Source: Acidobacteriaceae bacterium (GTDB lineage: Bacteria > Acidobacteriota > Terriglobia > Terriglobales > Acidobacteriaceae). Taken from it: a DNA stretch of 8,241 nucleotides. The position numbers were made by a program, and so were the translations under genes. Below, piece by piece: positions 1 through 5,909 of this stretch (the first letter of the stretch is position 1; each line of letters starts with the position of its first letter). Below the pieces are notes generated by a model. It searched no databases and was not told where the DNA came from. It saw only the letters and a list, made by a program, of their open reading frames with translations. The stretch lies in NCBI GenBank assembly GCA_003139975.1, contig PLHN01000402.1:2114-10354 (forward strand). Reading direction: 5' to 3'.

Positions 1-714
1 GCCATGATCTTCCAGGAACCGATGACCGCGCTCAATCCCGTGATGCGCGTCGGCAATCAGATCGCAGAGGCGGTTCTGGCGCACAATCATGTCCCCAAAG
101 CCGAGGCGTGGAAGCGCGCCATTGAAGGCATGCGCGATGTCGCTATCCCCGAGCCAGAGCGCCGCGCGCGCAGTTATCCACATCAGCTTTCGGGAGGCAT
201 GCGGCAGCGCGTGATGATTGCCATGGCGGTCATCAACCGTCCGCAACTGCTCATTGCCGACGAGCCGACAACCGCGCTCGACGTGACCATCCAGCAGCAG
301 ATTCTCGACCTGCTCAATGACCTGCGCCAGAGGTTCTCGCTCGGCATGCTCTTCATCTCGCACGATCTAGCGGTTGTGTCGCACGTGGCGGATCGCGTTG
401 CCGTGATGTATGCCGGAAGCCTGGTGGAAGTTGCGTCCAAGTCCGGGATCTTTACCGCTCCGGCACATCCTTACACGCAAGGTCTGCTGCGGGCGATTCC
501 GACGCTCGCGACCGATCGCGGGCAGCCACTGGCGACGATCGAGGGGACGGTTCCGTCCCTTGCGGCGCTTCCGGCGGGATGCCCGTTTGAACCGCGCTGT
601 CCGTATCGGATTGCCGAGTGCGCGGCCAAACTTCCGCCCTTGATCGAAGCCGCGCCTGAACACTTTGCGCGGTGTCCGGTGGTGAACGCGAAGCCATCGG
701 GGAGTGCGGTTTAG
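1..714 (+). CDS. Oligopeptide/dipeptide ABC transporter ATP-binding protein (5' end cut by window)
   Basis: This is the ATPase subunit of a Dpp/Opp-type importer, which powers uptake of di- or oligopeptides through inner-membrane permeases. The reading frame is open from base 1, so the N-terminus with the Walker A motif lies outside the window. Counting from the Met at base 4, it shows a Q-loop (MIFQEP, Q4), the ABC signature LSGGMRQR (62-69), Walker B LLIADEP (82-88) with E87, a D-loop (TALD), and the switch histidine H120 in ISHD. The C-terminus has the family-specific oligo_HPY region, including HPYTQGLL. Four cysteines (193, 199, 206, 224) resemble the cluster that binds 4Fe-4S in at least one characterised DppD. 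This arrangement points to the DppD/OppD type; the substrate cannot be told from sequence. No partner subunit follows, so any permease genes or second ATPase would lie upstream. Confidence 0.95.
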   Translation, partial: AMIFQEPMTALNPVMRVGNQIAEAVLAHNHVPKAEAWKRAIEGMRDVAIPEPERRARSYPHQLSGGMRQRVMIAMAVINRPQLLIADEPTTALDVTIQQQILDLLNDLRQRFSLGMLFISHDLAVVSHVADRVAVMYAGSLVEVASKSGIFTAPAHPYTQGLLRAIPTLATDRGQPLATIEGTVPSLAALPAGCPFEPRCPYRIAECAAKLPPLIEAAPEHFARCPVVNAKPSGSAV

Positions 715-790
715 GCGCCGTGGTGCGATGTTTTGGAATCAATACTTCAGGTTCCGCCCGCCGGCGAAATCTGGTAGAGAATAAGAACTC

Positions 791-1375
791 ATGAGCACCA
801 GCCGCATTGAAGCGTTCAGCGACGGAGTGATTGCCGTCATCATCACCGTCATGGTGCTGGAGCTGAAGGTGCCGCGCGATACCACGCTTACGTCTTTGCT
901 CAGCCTGGCGCCGCAGTTTCTTGCCTACCTTTTCAGCTTCCTGGTGGTGGCCATCATGTGGGTGAATCACCATCACCTGCTGCATGTGGCGCGGCGCGCG
1001 GACGCGCCGCTGCTTTGGTCGAACAACAACCTCTTGTTCTGGATGTCGCTGGTGCCTTTTGTCACGGCCTACCTGGGCAACAATTACCGCGACCCGCGGG
1101 CGGTGGGGCTCTATGGGGCGACGCTGTTCCTATGCAGCCTTGCTTTTACGTTTCTGCGGTCCGCCATTCTGTGCCATCACCGGGATGAGCCCAGTGTTTT
1201 CGCCTATCATCGACGCGTGCAGCGTAAGAATCTTTTCTCGGGCGCGCTTTATGCCGCTGCGATTCCGCTGGGGTTTATCGACGTCCGCATCTCTTACGTT
1301 ATTTTCGTGTGCGTGGCGCTTTCCTATTTTTGGCCGGAGCGCAAGCTGGCGGAGAGTGAGGAGCGGGGCTCGTAG
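791..1375 (+). CDS. TMEM175-family potassium channel protein (DUF1211)
   Basis: This 194-residue integral membrane protein belongs to the family of lysosomal TMEM175 and its bacterial homologues, which form tetrameric potassium-permeable channels. The diagnostic motif is at the N-terminus: R5 followed by FSDG (9-12) and a hydrophobic helix to about residue 23. A second helix (about 39-58) ends in WVNHHHLL, the usual histidine-rich turn. Further hydrophobic stretches lie near 73-90, 98-118, 148-165 and 168-180, consistent with about six membrane segments, the normal bacterial size. The ATG at 791 puts the FSDG motif at the expected distance from the N-terminus. No clear Shine-Dalgarno is present; GGTAGAGA ends 10 bases upstream and could be either a weak ribosome site or part of a -10 box. 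The gene stands alone. Channel activity is inferred from family membership. Confidence 0.9.
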   Translation: MSTSRIEAFSDGVIAVIITVMVLELKVPRDTTLTSLLSLAPQFLAYLFSFLVVAIMWVNHHHLLHVARRADAPLLWSNNNLLFWMSLVPFVTAYLGNNYRDPRAVGLYGATLFLCSLAFTFLRSAILCHHRDEPSVFAYHRRVQRKNLFSGALYAAAIPLGFIDVRISYVIFVCVALSYFWPERKLAESEERGS

Positions 1376-1385
1376 TTCAGGATTC

Positions 1386-1406
1386 GGCGCGGCTGGAAGC
1401 CGCGCC
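1386..1406 (+). terminator. GC-rich hairpin after the TMEM175-like gene
   Basis: A perfect 8-bp inverted repeat, GGCGCGGC (1386-1393) and GCCGCGCC (1399-1406), encloses a 5-base loop and starts 11 bases after the TAG stop. It is followed by CTTTC rather than a run of T, so it could be a weak intrinsic terminator or a dispersed REP-like palindrome. The rest of 1407-1520 holds only a small CGGAA-GA-TTCCG palindrome at 1461-1472 and no gene. Confidence 0.5.
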
Positions 1407-1520
1407 CTTTCAAAGCTCAATGCCTATGGCGCGGATTTAGTGACGCGTAACCAGGGAGTGCGGAAGATTCCGGTTTTGCGTTTTCAGTCCGGCTTCCGCT
1501 TCTAACTTGGGCTTTCACGC

Positions 1521-1526
1521 TATAAT
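1521..1526 (+). promoter_or_regulatory. Candidate -10 box for the metallophosphoesterase
   Basis: TATAAT lies 12 bases before the GTG start at 1539. If used as a sigma70-type -10 element, transcription would begin only about 5 bases before the start codon. No good -35 is seen at 16-18 bases, and there is no Shine-Dalgarno between box and start. Confidence 0.45.
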
Positions 1527-1538
1527 CCTCCTCTTGCC

Positions 1539-2294
1539 GTGCGAATCCTTCTCCTAAGCGACATACACAGCAATCTGGAGGCGCTGGAGGCCTGCCTGGC
1601 CGCGGCTCCCGAACACGACCTGGTCGTAAACCTGGGAGACACGGTTGGCTACGGCGGCAATCCCAACGAGGTGATTGCCCGCGTCAAACCGTTGGGAAGC
1701 GTGTTTGTGCGCGGCAATCACGACAAGGCCGTCAGCGGCCTCATCAACCTGGAAGAGTTCAATCCGGTGGCGGGCCTGGCCACGCTCTGGACCCGCGACC
1801 AGCTTACGAAAGCAAATCTGGAATGGCTGGGCGCGCTGCCGCAAGGCCCAGTACGGGTGGCGGAACTGCCCGGCATCCAGTTTGTACACGGTTCGGCACT
1901 CGACGAGGACGAATACACGGTCAGCGTGCGGGACGCTATCGCTCCGCTCATCACGAATCCGGTTCCGATTACATTTTTTGGCCACACTCACCTGCAGGGC
2001 GGATTCAGCCTGCAAGGGGAGATTGGCGAAGGCTACCGGCCGGGCTACCGGACTGTGGGACAACCGGAGTCCTCCGACTGGCGCCTGCGTAAAGACCTGC
2101 GTTATCTGATCAACCCGGGCTCGGTGGGACAGCCTCGCGATGGCGACTGGCGCGCCGCCTTTGCCGTGTTCGACAGCGAGGCGTGGATCGTGAGCTTTTA
2201 TCGCGTTCCTTACAATGTGCGTGTGGCGCAGGAGAAGATACTGGCGGCGAATTTGCCGCCACGGCTGGCGACGCGGCTGGCGGCGGGACGGTAG
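1539..2294 (+). CDS. Calcineurin-like metallophosphoesterase (YfcE/MJ0936-type)
   Basis: This 251-residue protein belongs to the compact metallophosphoesterases that hydrolyse phosphoesters using two divalent metals. The metal ligands appear in the canonical order: D8 and H10 in SDIHSN, D34 in LGDTVGYG, N60 and H61 in RGNHD, H117 in FVHGS, and H149 and H151 in FFGHTH. The C-terminal signature LINPGSVGQPRDGD is typical of this family. The GTG start is required because the first metal motif begins only seven residues in. There is no signal peptide, so the enzyme should be cytoplasmic. The physiological substrate is unknown; relatives include phosphodiesterases and phosphatases of diverse specificity. 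The RNase H-like gene follows after 24 bases on the same strand, so the two may be co-transcribed. Confidence 0.92.
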   Translation: MRILLLSDIHSNLEALEACLAAAPEHDLVVNLGDTVGYGGNPNEVIARVKPLGSVFVRGNHDKAVSGLINLEEFNPVAGLATLWTRDQLTKANLEWLGALPQGPVRVAELPGIQFVHGSALDEDEYTVSVRDAIAPLITNPVPITFFGHTHLQGGFSLQGEIGEGYRPGYRTVGQPESSDWRLRKDLRYLINPGSVGQPRDGDWRAAFAVFDSEAWIVSFYRVPYNVRVAQEKILAANLPPRLATRLAAGR

Positions 2295-2318
2295 GCCTCC
2301 GCGTTGTAAACTCACTCC

Positions 2319-2816
2319 ATGCCTTCACGCTCCTCCGAATCCGGCGGCCTTTTCTTCACGCCGAAACGCGTACCCGCCGCCAACCCCGCTTATACTGCCC
2401 ACGTCGACGGCGGAGCCCGTGGTAATCCCGGGCCAGCGGGCTATGGGGCCGTGATCCACGACCCTCAGGGCAAAAAGATCGCCGAGCTTAGCGAATACCT
2501 TGGCCACCACACCAACAACTACGCCGAATACCAGGGCTTGATTGGCGTGCTGCGTTACGCCGTCGAGCAAGGAATCGCGGCGCTGCATGTGGTCAGCGAT
2601 TCGGAGTTGATCGTGCGACAAATGAAGGGCATCTACAAAGTGAAGCACCCTGAGTTGCGTAAGCTTCATGACGAGGCAAAGCAGCTACTAGGTCAACTCC
2701 AGCATTTTGACATCCGGCACGCGTTGCGGGAACACAACCAGACGGCAGACCGGCTGGCGAACCAGGCGATGGATAAAGGAAAAGCCGGCAGCGATCCATC
2801 AGCCGGGGCAAAATAG
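2319..2816 (+). CDS. RNase HI-like nuclease (prokaryotic/archaeal-type RNase H fold)
   Basis: This 165-residue protein has an RNase HI domain from about residue 25 to 151. The catalytic acidic residues are present: D30 in HVDGGARGNPGPAG, E70 in NNYAEYQGL, D94 in VVSDSELIVRQMKG and D144 in HNQTADRLAN. The pattern GGARGNPGPAG with SELIVRQ and G-Y-KVK is that of the short RNase HI group related to the N-terminal domain of mycobacterial Rv2228c and archaeal RNase HI, not the classical E. coli RnhA. It should cleave RNA in RNA-DNA hybrids. There is an unusual N-terminal extension of about 24 residues rich in Ser and Pro; the ATG at 2319 is the first available start. The C-terminal tail is Lys/Gly/Ala-rich. 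The upstream TTGTAAACT has -10 character but ends only 6 bases before the ATG. Confidence 0.9.
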   Translation: MPSRSSESGGLFFTPKRVPAANPAYTAHVDGGARGNPGPAGYGAVIHDPQGKKIAELSEYLGHHTNNYAEYQGLIGVLRYAVEQGIAALHVVSDSELIVRQMKGIYKVKHPELRKLHDEAKQLLGQLQHFDIRHALREHNQTADRLANQAMDKGKAGSDPSAGAK

Positions 2817-2818
2817 GA

Positions 2819-3382
2819 TCACAATTTCGCGGAAGGCGCTGGGTCGCGTACGAAGAGAAGCGTCGCTTCGCCTTTATACGTCGCGTGACCGTGTTCGCGG
2901 TATCCGCACTTTGTTGCGACGCGGATCGAAGCGGTATTTTCCGGACCAATAATGCAGGCAGTGCGAATAGAGCCGAAGTGTGAGTCGCCCCACTCGACAA
3001 CTGCGCGAACCGCCTCGGTGGCATAGCCTCGCCCATGCGAGCCAGATGCGAGAACCCACCCGATCTCCGGAGCGCCGGCGAGTGCAGGCTTCAGGTCTCG
3101 CGGGTAATCGGCAAATCCAACTTCGCCGACGAAAGTGCCCGCAGCTTTTTCCTCCACTACCCAATAGCCGAATCCGAGCAACGACCAGTGCCCAACATAG
3201 CGCAGCAGCCGGCTCCAGGACTCCTCTTCGGTAAACGGCCGGCCGCTGATGTATCGCGTGACCTCTGGATCGGCGCACATGGCGGCCGAATCACGGAAAT
3301 CACTGAGCTGATGTCCGCGAAGCCGAAGACGCCCAGTTTCGATGTTTGGGACCTGAGAACTGGGAAGCGAGGAAATCGGCAT
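2819..3382 (-). CDS. GNAT-family N-acetyltransferase (RimJ/RimL-like)
   Basis: This 187-residue protein has the Acetyltransf_3 form of the GNAT fold, which transfers an acetyl group from acetyl-CoA to an amine on a protein or small molecule. It opens with the typical IETGRLRLRG (14-23), continues with an acidic substrate-side segment, then FVGEVGF (84-90), EIGWVLAS (106-113) and the acetyl-CoA pyrophosphate loop GRGYATEA (117-124). The late motif PENTASIRVATKCGY (147-161) is the classical N-x-x-S-x-x-x-x-x-x-x-G(F/Y) of RimJ/RimL-like enzymes. I chose the ATG at 3382; an open frame extends 28 codons further upstream but is unlike the family. TATACA lies 9 bases before this ATG and no Shine-Dalgarno is seen. 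Its stop is only 2 bases from the RNase H stop on the other strand. The substrate is unknown. Confidence 0.88.
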   Translation of the reverse strand: MPISSLPSSQVPNIETGRLRLRGHQLSDFRDSAAMCADPEVTRYISGRPFTEEESWSRLLRYVGHWSLLGFGYWVVEEKAAGTFVGEVGFADYPRDLKPALAGAPEIGWVLASGSHGRGYATEAVRAVVEWGDSHFGSIRTACIIGPENTASIRVATKCGYREHGHATYKGEATLLFVRDPAPSAKL

Positions 3383-3391
3383 GGCAAGCAG

Positions 3392-3397
3392 TGTATA
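3392..3397 (-). promoter_or_regulatory. Candidate -10 box for the GNAT gene
   Basis: On the minus strand the sequence reads TATACA, 9 bases before the ATG at 3382. No good -35 element is visible at normal spacing. If functional, the transcript would start within a few bases of the start codon. Confidence 0.35.
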
Positions 3398-3456
3398 TCC
3401 CGGGCGGCAAGCACCCGTTCGATCGAGACCCAAATTACGGGGCGAGCAGCATACAC

Positions 3457-3501
3457 ACTTTCGCAATTCTCACTTCTGCAATTTTGACTTCTGCCTTTTG
3501 C
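3457..3501. repeat. Three degenerate 15-bp tandem repeats
   Basis: Three adjacent 15-mers read ACTTTCGCAATTCTC (3457-3471), ACTTCTGCAATTTTG (3472-3486) and ACTTCTGCCTTTTGC (3487-3501). The exact core ACTTCTGC is shared by the last two at a spacing of 15. They sit just after the stop of the SnoaL-like gene and before the GNAT gene on the minus strand. No coding role is apparent. A related 17-base stretch occurs in the inverted repeat at 5877-5893. Confidence 0.6.
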
Positions 3502-3509
3502 GTCTTCCT

Positions 3510-3959
3510 TCACTCGGCCGCCGAGTGATCGTGGACAATCTTCCAGCCGTCAGGGAACTTCGGAAAAATCAACGTGAACAGGCCGTGGGGAGTTTTGCCG
3601 TCGGACATGGTCAGGTGAAACTCGCCGCGCACGAAGGCGGACTCTGGGGCGAGCATTTCGATTCGCAGGTTGGCGAATTCGAGTTTGCCCATCTCGTGGC
3701 CCGCGCCCTGATAGTTCTTCTTGTAGCGGTCGAGTGCAGCCTGCCAGCCCATGGATTCATGCGCGCCGGAAAAAAACGTCAGCTCTGGAGAATTCCAGTA
3801 TCCAGCCATGAAGCCTTCCAGGTCATGCCGGTTCCACGCCGCCTGCTGGGCCTAAATCACATTGCGGATAGAGCGGCGGGCAGCTTCGCTTGCGTCCTCG
3901 GACCATCCGGAAACGACCGATGTCATGATCAATCCGACGAATAGAGCCAGAGTTTTCAT
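3510..3959 (-). pseudogene. SnoaL/DUF4440-like (NTF2-fold) secreted protein, interrupted by an in-frame TAG
   Basis: The frame encodes 149 codons with a TAG at codon 36 (3854-3852). Before it lies a plausible signal peptide, MKTLALFVGLIMTSVVSG, preceded by the best Shine-Dalgarno in the window (GGAGGTG at 3969-3963, GGAGG 5 bases from the ATG at 3959). After the TAG the same frame continues with AQQAAWNRHDLEGFMAGYW, the usual first helix of DUF4440/SnoaL-like NTF2 proteins, then LTFFSGAHESMGWQAALDRY and an end at FTLIFPKFPDGWKIVHDHSA. These match the family order without frameshift. The stop falls in the first helix of the domain, where relatives have a sense codon; CAG or GAG would each need one base change. 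An internal ATG (codon 51, 3809) opens a 99-residue frame, but that product would lack the signal peptide and first helix. It is most simply a recent pseudogene or a sequence error. Family members have varied or unknown roles. Confidence 0.75.
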
Positions 3960-4020
3960 CTTCACCTCCGGGGTTCGACAATTTAGAAGCGGTGTTCCGG
4001 CGCTGCGGAGTTGGAGGTTC

Positions 4021-4026
4021 AGTATA
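4021..4026 (-). promoter_or_regulatory. Possible -10 box upstream of the SnoaL-like gene
   Basis: On the minus strand the sequence reads TATACT, 61 bases before the ATG at 3959. It has no obvious -35 partner. This would give an ordinary leader containing the strong Shine-Dalgarno at 3963-3969. Confidence 0.25.
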
Positions 4027-4067
4027 GACTCGAGGACACTTAGAGTGAGGTGTGGTGGCTAGCTACG

Positions 4068-4145
4068 AACCGAGGGCGAGACACCCTCGGGACCGCCGGC
4101 AAAGCCTGCCCTGAGCGAAGCCGAAGGGGTGCCGGCGCTACGCCT
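4068..4145. repeat. Compound hairpin cluster flanked by 8-bp direct repeats
   Basis: This non-coding segment contains two inverted repeats. The first is CCGAGGG (4070-4076) with CCCTCGG (4084-4090). The second is CGCCGGCA (4094-4101) with TGCCGGCG (4130-4137), nesting an inner CCCT (4109-4112) and AGGG (4125-4128) pair around GAGCGAAGCCGA. The segment is flanked by identical TAGCTACG copies at 4060-4067 and 4146-4153; the right copy overlaps the stop codon of the minus-strand gene ending at 4149. The layout suggests a small non-autonomous dispersed element (REP/MITE-like), though the direct repeats are short. It may also act as a terminator for the gene at 4149-4628. Confidence 0.5.
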
Positions 4146-4148
4146 TAG

Positions 4149-4628
4149 CTACGCGCGGGTCTTCTTTGCTGCGGCCGCTACTTTTACTTTCACCGTTTCC
4201 CAGGGACGCTTGGGCCGCGCAGCTACCGGTTCATCGCGGTCTTTGATGCGATCATACTGGTACGATTCGCTGACGGTGCCGAGCGATTCGTTGTAGAGGC
4301 TGGGCAGCGCGAGAGCTTCTTTCAGTTCTTCGGCGAACTGGTGCAGGGCTTTCAGGTGGTCGGCTGTCGCCGGGACTTCGGTCTTTGTCGTTTTCAAAAA
4401 TTGCTGGTAACCGCGGTTGACCAGTTTCGAGATTTCGCTGCCGACCATGTAACCGGGATAGGCAAAAATCCTGACGCCGTCGCCATTTTTCTGGATCGCA
4501 GCCGAGCAGTTGTATTTCTTGAGAAACACGCGCCCTTCAGTTCCGGGAGCTTCGATCAGGTCAAAACCATGATCGCGCAGCCATGCGACTGCGTCTTCGA
4601 AGGTTCGTTCTTCAGTTTTTGTAGTCAT
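4149..4628 (-). CDS. Hypothetical basic protein with lysine-rich tail
   Basis: I do not recognise this 159-residue protein. I chose the ATG at 4628 (MTTKTEERTF) because the 26 extra codons up to 4706 have no protein-like character; a GGAG lies 13 bases before this ATG and TAATTA about 20 bases before it. The N-terminal half looks like a small mixed alpha/beta fold: FEDAVAWLRDHGFDLIE (helix), then RVFLKKYNCSAAIQKNGDG (strands with a turn) and VRIFAYPGYMVGSEISKLV. A probable amphipathic helix, TADHLKALHQFAEELKEAL, spans about 90-108. The tail from about 134 is rich in Pro, Lys, Arg and Ala (PKRPWETVKVKVAAAAKK), so it could bind nucleic acid, but that is a guess. There is no signal peptide and no membrane segment. 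The protein-like composition along the whole frame supports a real gene. Confidence 0.72.
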   Translation of the reverse strand: MTTKTEERTFEDAVAWLRDHGFDLIEAPGTEGRVFLKKYNCSAAIQKNGDGVRIFAYPGYMVGSEISKLVNRGYQQFLKTTKTEVPATADHLKALHQFAEELKEALALPSLYNESLGTVSESYQYDRIKDRDEPVAARPKRPWETVKVKVAAAAKKTRA

Positions 4629-4784
4629 TATGAGGGCTCTGCTCCGGTTAATTAGCTTAGATGCTGGTCCAACCTCCCCGGTGCGGGCGAGAATCGCTGG
4701 AACCAAACTTCCCTGTCGCGAATCTAAAGGTGCAACGCGACGTACAGCATCTTGGTCACGCGCCGTCCTTAGTGTTCGACGCTA

Positions 4785-4796
4785 GTATAGATATAC
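4785..4796. promoter_or_regulatory. AT-rich palindrome upstream of cysM
   Basis: GTATA-GA-TATAC is a perfect 5-bp inverted repeat lying 49 bases before the cysM start, in an AT-rich stretch (4785-4810) that stands out from its GC-rich surroundings. It may be a promoter element, a repressor site, or both. The 4629-4845 intergenic region holds no gene; a weak AGGG Shine-Dalgarno at 4831-4834 lies 11 bases before the ATG at 4846. Confidence 0.35.
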
Positions 4797-4845
4797 CTTT
4801 TTCAAATTACGGGCACATTACTGTAGTCACAGGGTTCCAATCCCA

Positions 4846-5802
4846 ATGAATGCAGCACATTCCAATCCCGTGCCTCACACCACGCCGACCGCCGGCGCGG
4901 GAGTACTGGCGCGCATCGGCAATACGCCACTGCTGCGGCTGGATGCGCTGGCGCCCGATCTTCCCGCCGTCCGGTTGCTGGGAAAAGCCGAGTGGTACAA
5001 CCCCGGCGGCTCCATCAAGGACCGCGCCGCGGCCAACATCGTGAGCGAAGCGCGGCGCGCCGGCAAACTAGCTCCCGGAAGAATTCTGCTCGACTCGACC
5101 AGCGGCAACACGGGCATCGCGTATGCCATGCTCGGAGCCGCTCTGGGATTTCCGGTGACGCTGTGCGTGCCGGAAAATGTTTCCGGAGAGCGAAAGCGCA
5201 TTCTACAGGCTTACGGCGCAAATATCATCTACACCGATCCCGGCGAAGGCTCCGACGGAGCCATCAAGATTGCGCGGCAACTGGCCGAACGGCATCCCGA
5301 TCTTTATTTTTACGCCGATCAATACTCGAACGATGCCAACTGGCGCGCGCATTATCTGACGACGGCGAACGAAATCTGGGAGCAGACCGAAGGACGCGTC
5401 ACGCATTTTGTTTCGATGCTCGGGACCACCGGGACTTTTGTCGGCACGACGCGGCGCTTGAAGGAGCTGAGCCCGCACATTCGCTGCATCTCGCTGCAGC
5501 CCGATTCCGCATTCCATGGCATTGAAGGCGCGAAGCATCTGCCTTCGGCGATTGTGCCTGGGATTTACGACGCTTCGCTGGCGGACCAGAATGTTGAGAT
5601 CTCGACCGAAGCCGCGCATGCCATGGCCCGCCGTCTGGCCCGCGAACACGGCTTGCTTGTGGGAGTCTCGGCGGCAGCGGCCGTGGTGGGCAGTCTGCAG
5701 GTAGCGGAGGGCTTGAAGAAAAACCACCCGGCGACGATTGTCACTGTGTTGTGCGACTCCGGCGACAAGTATTTGAGTGAGAGATTCTGGAGCGAAGAAT
5801 GA
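4846..5802 (+). CDS. cysM: PLP-dependent cysteine synthase, CysM type
   Basis: This 318-residue fold-type II PLP enzyme makes cysteine by replacing the acetyl or phosphate group of an activated serine with sulfide, thiosulfate or a carrier-bound thiocarboxylate. The PLP-binding lysine is K58 in NPGGSIKDR, the substrate loop is TSGNTG (85-90), and the phosphate-binding loop is GTTGT (193-197). The end, CDSGDKYLSERFW, is the usual CysM/CysK terminus. In HGIEGAKHLPSAIVPGIYD a lysine seems to occupy the place of the arginine that mycobacterial CysM uses to bind O-phosphoserine, by my unaided alignment. So the preferred donor, O-acetylserine or O-phosphoserine, is open. There is no long C-terminal tail like that of the mycobacterial enzyme. 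The first 19 residues are an unconserved extension. The JAMM peptidase gene follows after 107 bases, supporting a role in carrier-dependent cysteine synthesis. Confidence 0.92.
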   Translation: MNAAHSNPVPHTTPTAGAGVLARIGNTPLLRLDALAPDLPAVRLLGKAEWYNPGGSIKDRAAANIVSEARRAGKLAPGRILLDSTSGNTGIAYAMLGAALGFPVTLCVPENVSGERKRILQAYGANIIYTDPGEGSDGAIKIARQLAERHPDLYFYADQYSNDANWRAHYLTTANEIWEQTEGRVTHFVSMLGTTGTFVGTTRRLKELSPHIRCISLQPDSAFHGIEGAKHLPSAIVPGIYDASLADQNVEISTEAAHAMARRLAREHGLLVGVSAAAAVVGSLQVAEGLKKNHPATIVTVLCDSGDKYLSERFWSEE

Positions 5803-5905
5803 GGTCAGAGGTGAGAGGTCAGATTGCAGAGGTAAAATCTCCCGGGTTCGATGTAGCCGTCGACGAAAGGGCTCACTCTGCAATCTGACCTCTAACCTTT
5901 GACTT
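5802..5905. repeat. 104-base element with about 30-bp terminal inverted repeats
   Basis: The left arm (5802-5831) and right arm (5876-5905) are inverted copies. The inner 18 bases, AGAGGTCAGATTGCAGAG (5814-5831) and CTCTGCAATCTGACCTCT (5876-5893), pair perfectly; the outer part continues with one mismatch and two G-T pairs. The 44-base centre has no gene. It starts at the last base of the cysM stop codon and ends 4 bases before the peptidase ATG. A transcript across it could form a very stable hairpin that limits or processes read-through. Alternatively it is a MITE-like insertion. Confidence 0.8.
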
Positions 5906-5909
5906 TGCA

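Noticed and set aside
1461..1472. CGGAA-GA-TTCCG followed by TTTT as an intrinsic terminator
   Set aside because: A 2-base loop cannot form the stem as drawn, and the remaining pairs are too few. A stronger hairpin already lies at 1386-1406.
1554..2315. 253-codon minus-strand frame opposite the metallophosphoesterase
   Set aside because: Low-complexity, Arg/Gln-rich translation fully antisense to a protein with all metal-binding motifs.
3035..3487. 150-codon plus-strand frame opposite the GNAT gene
   Set aside because: The acetyltransferase motifs on the other strand explain the region; the plus frame shows no domain.
3457..3501. Short tandem repeats as a CRISPR array
   Set aside because: The units are 15 bases, degenerate, and directly adjacent with no spacers. 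No cas genes are present.
3852..3854. Stop recoding as pyrrolysine or selenocysteine in the SnoaL-like gene
   Set aside because: The codon is TAG, so selenocysteine is excluded. Pyrrolysine is known mainly from methylamine methyltransferases, and no such gene or special structure is seen. A nonsense change or sequence error is simpler.
4821..4832. CTGT-N4-ACAG before cysM as a LexA box
   Set aside because: The well-known LexA site needs an 8-base spacer between these half-sites; here it is 4, and cysM is not an SOS gene.
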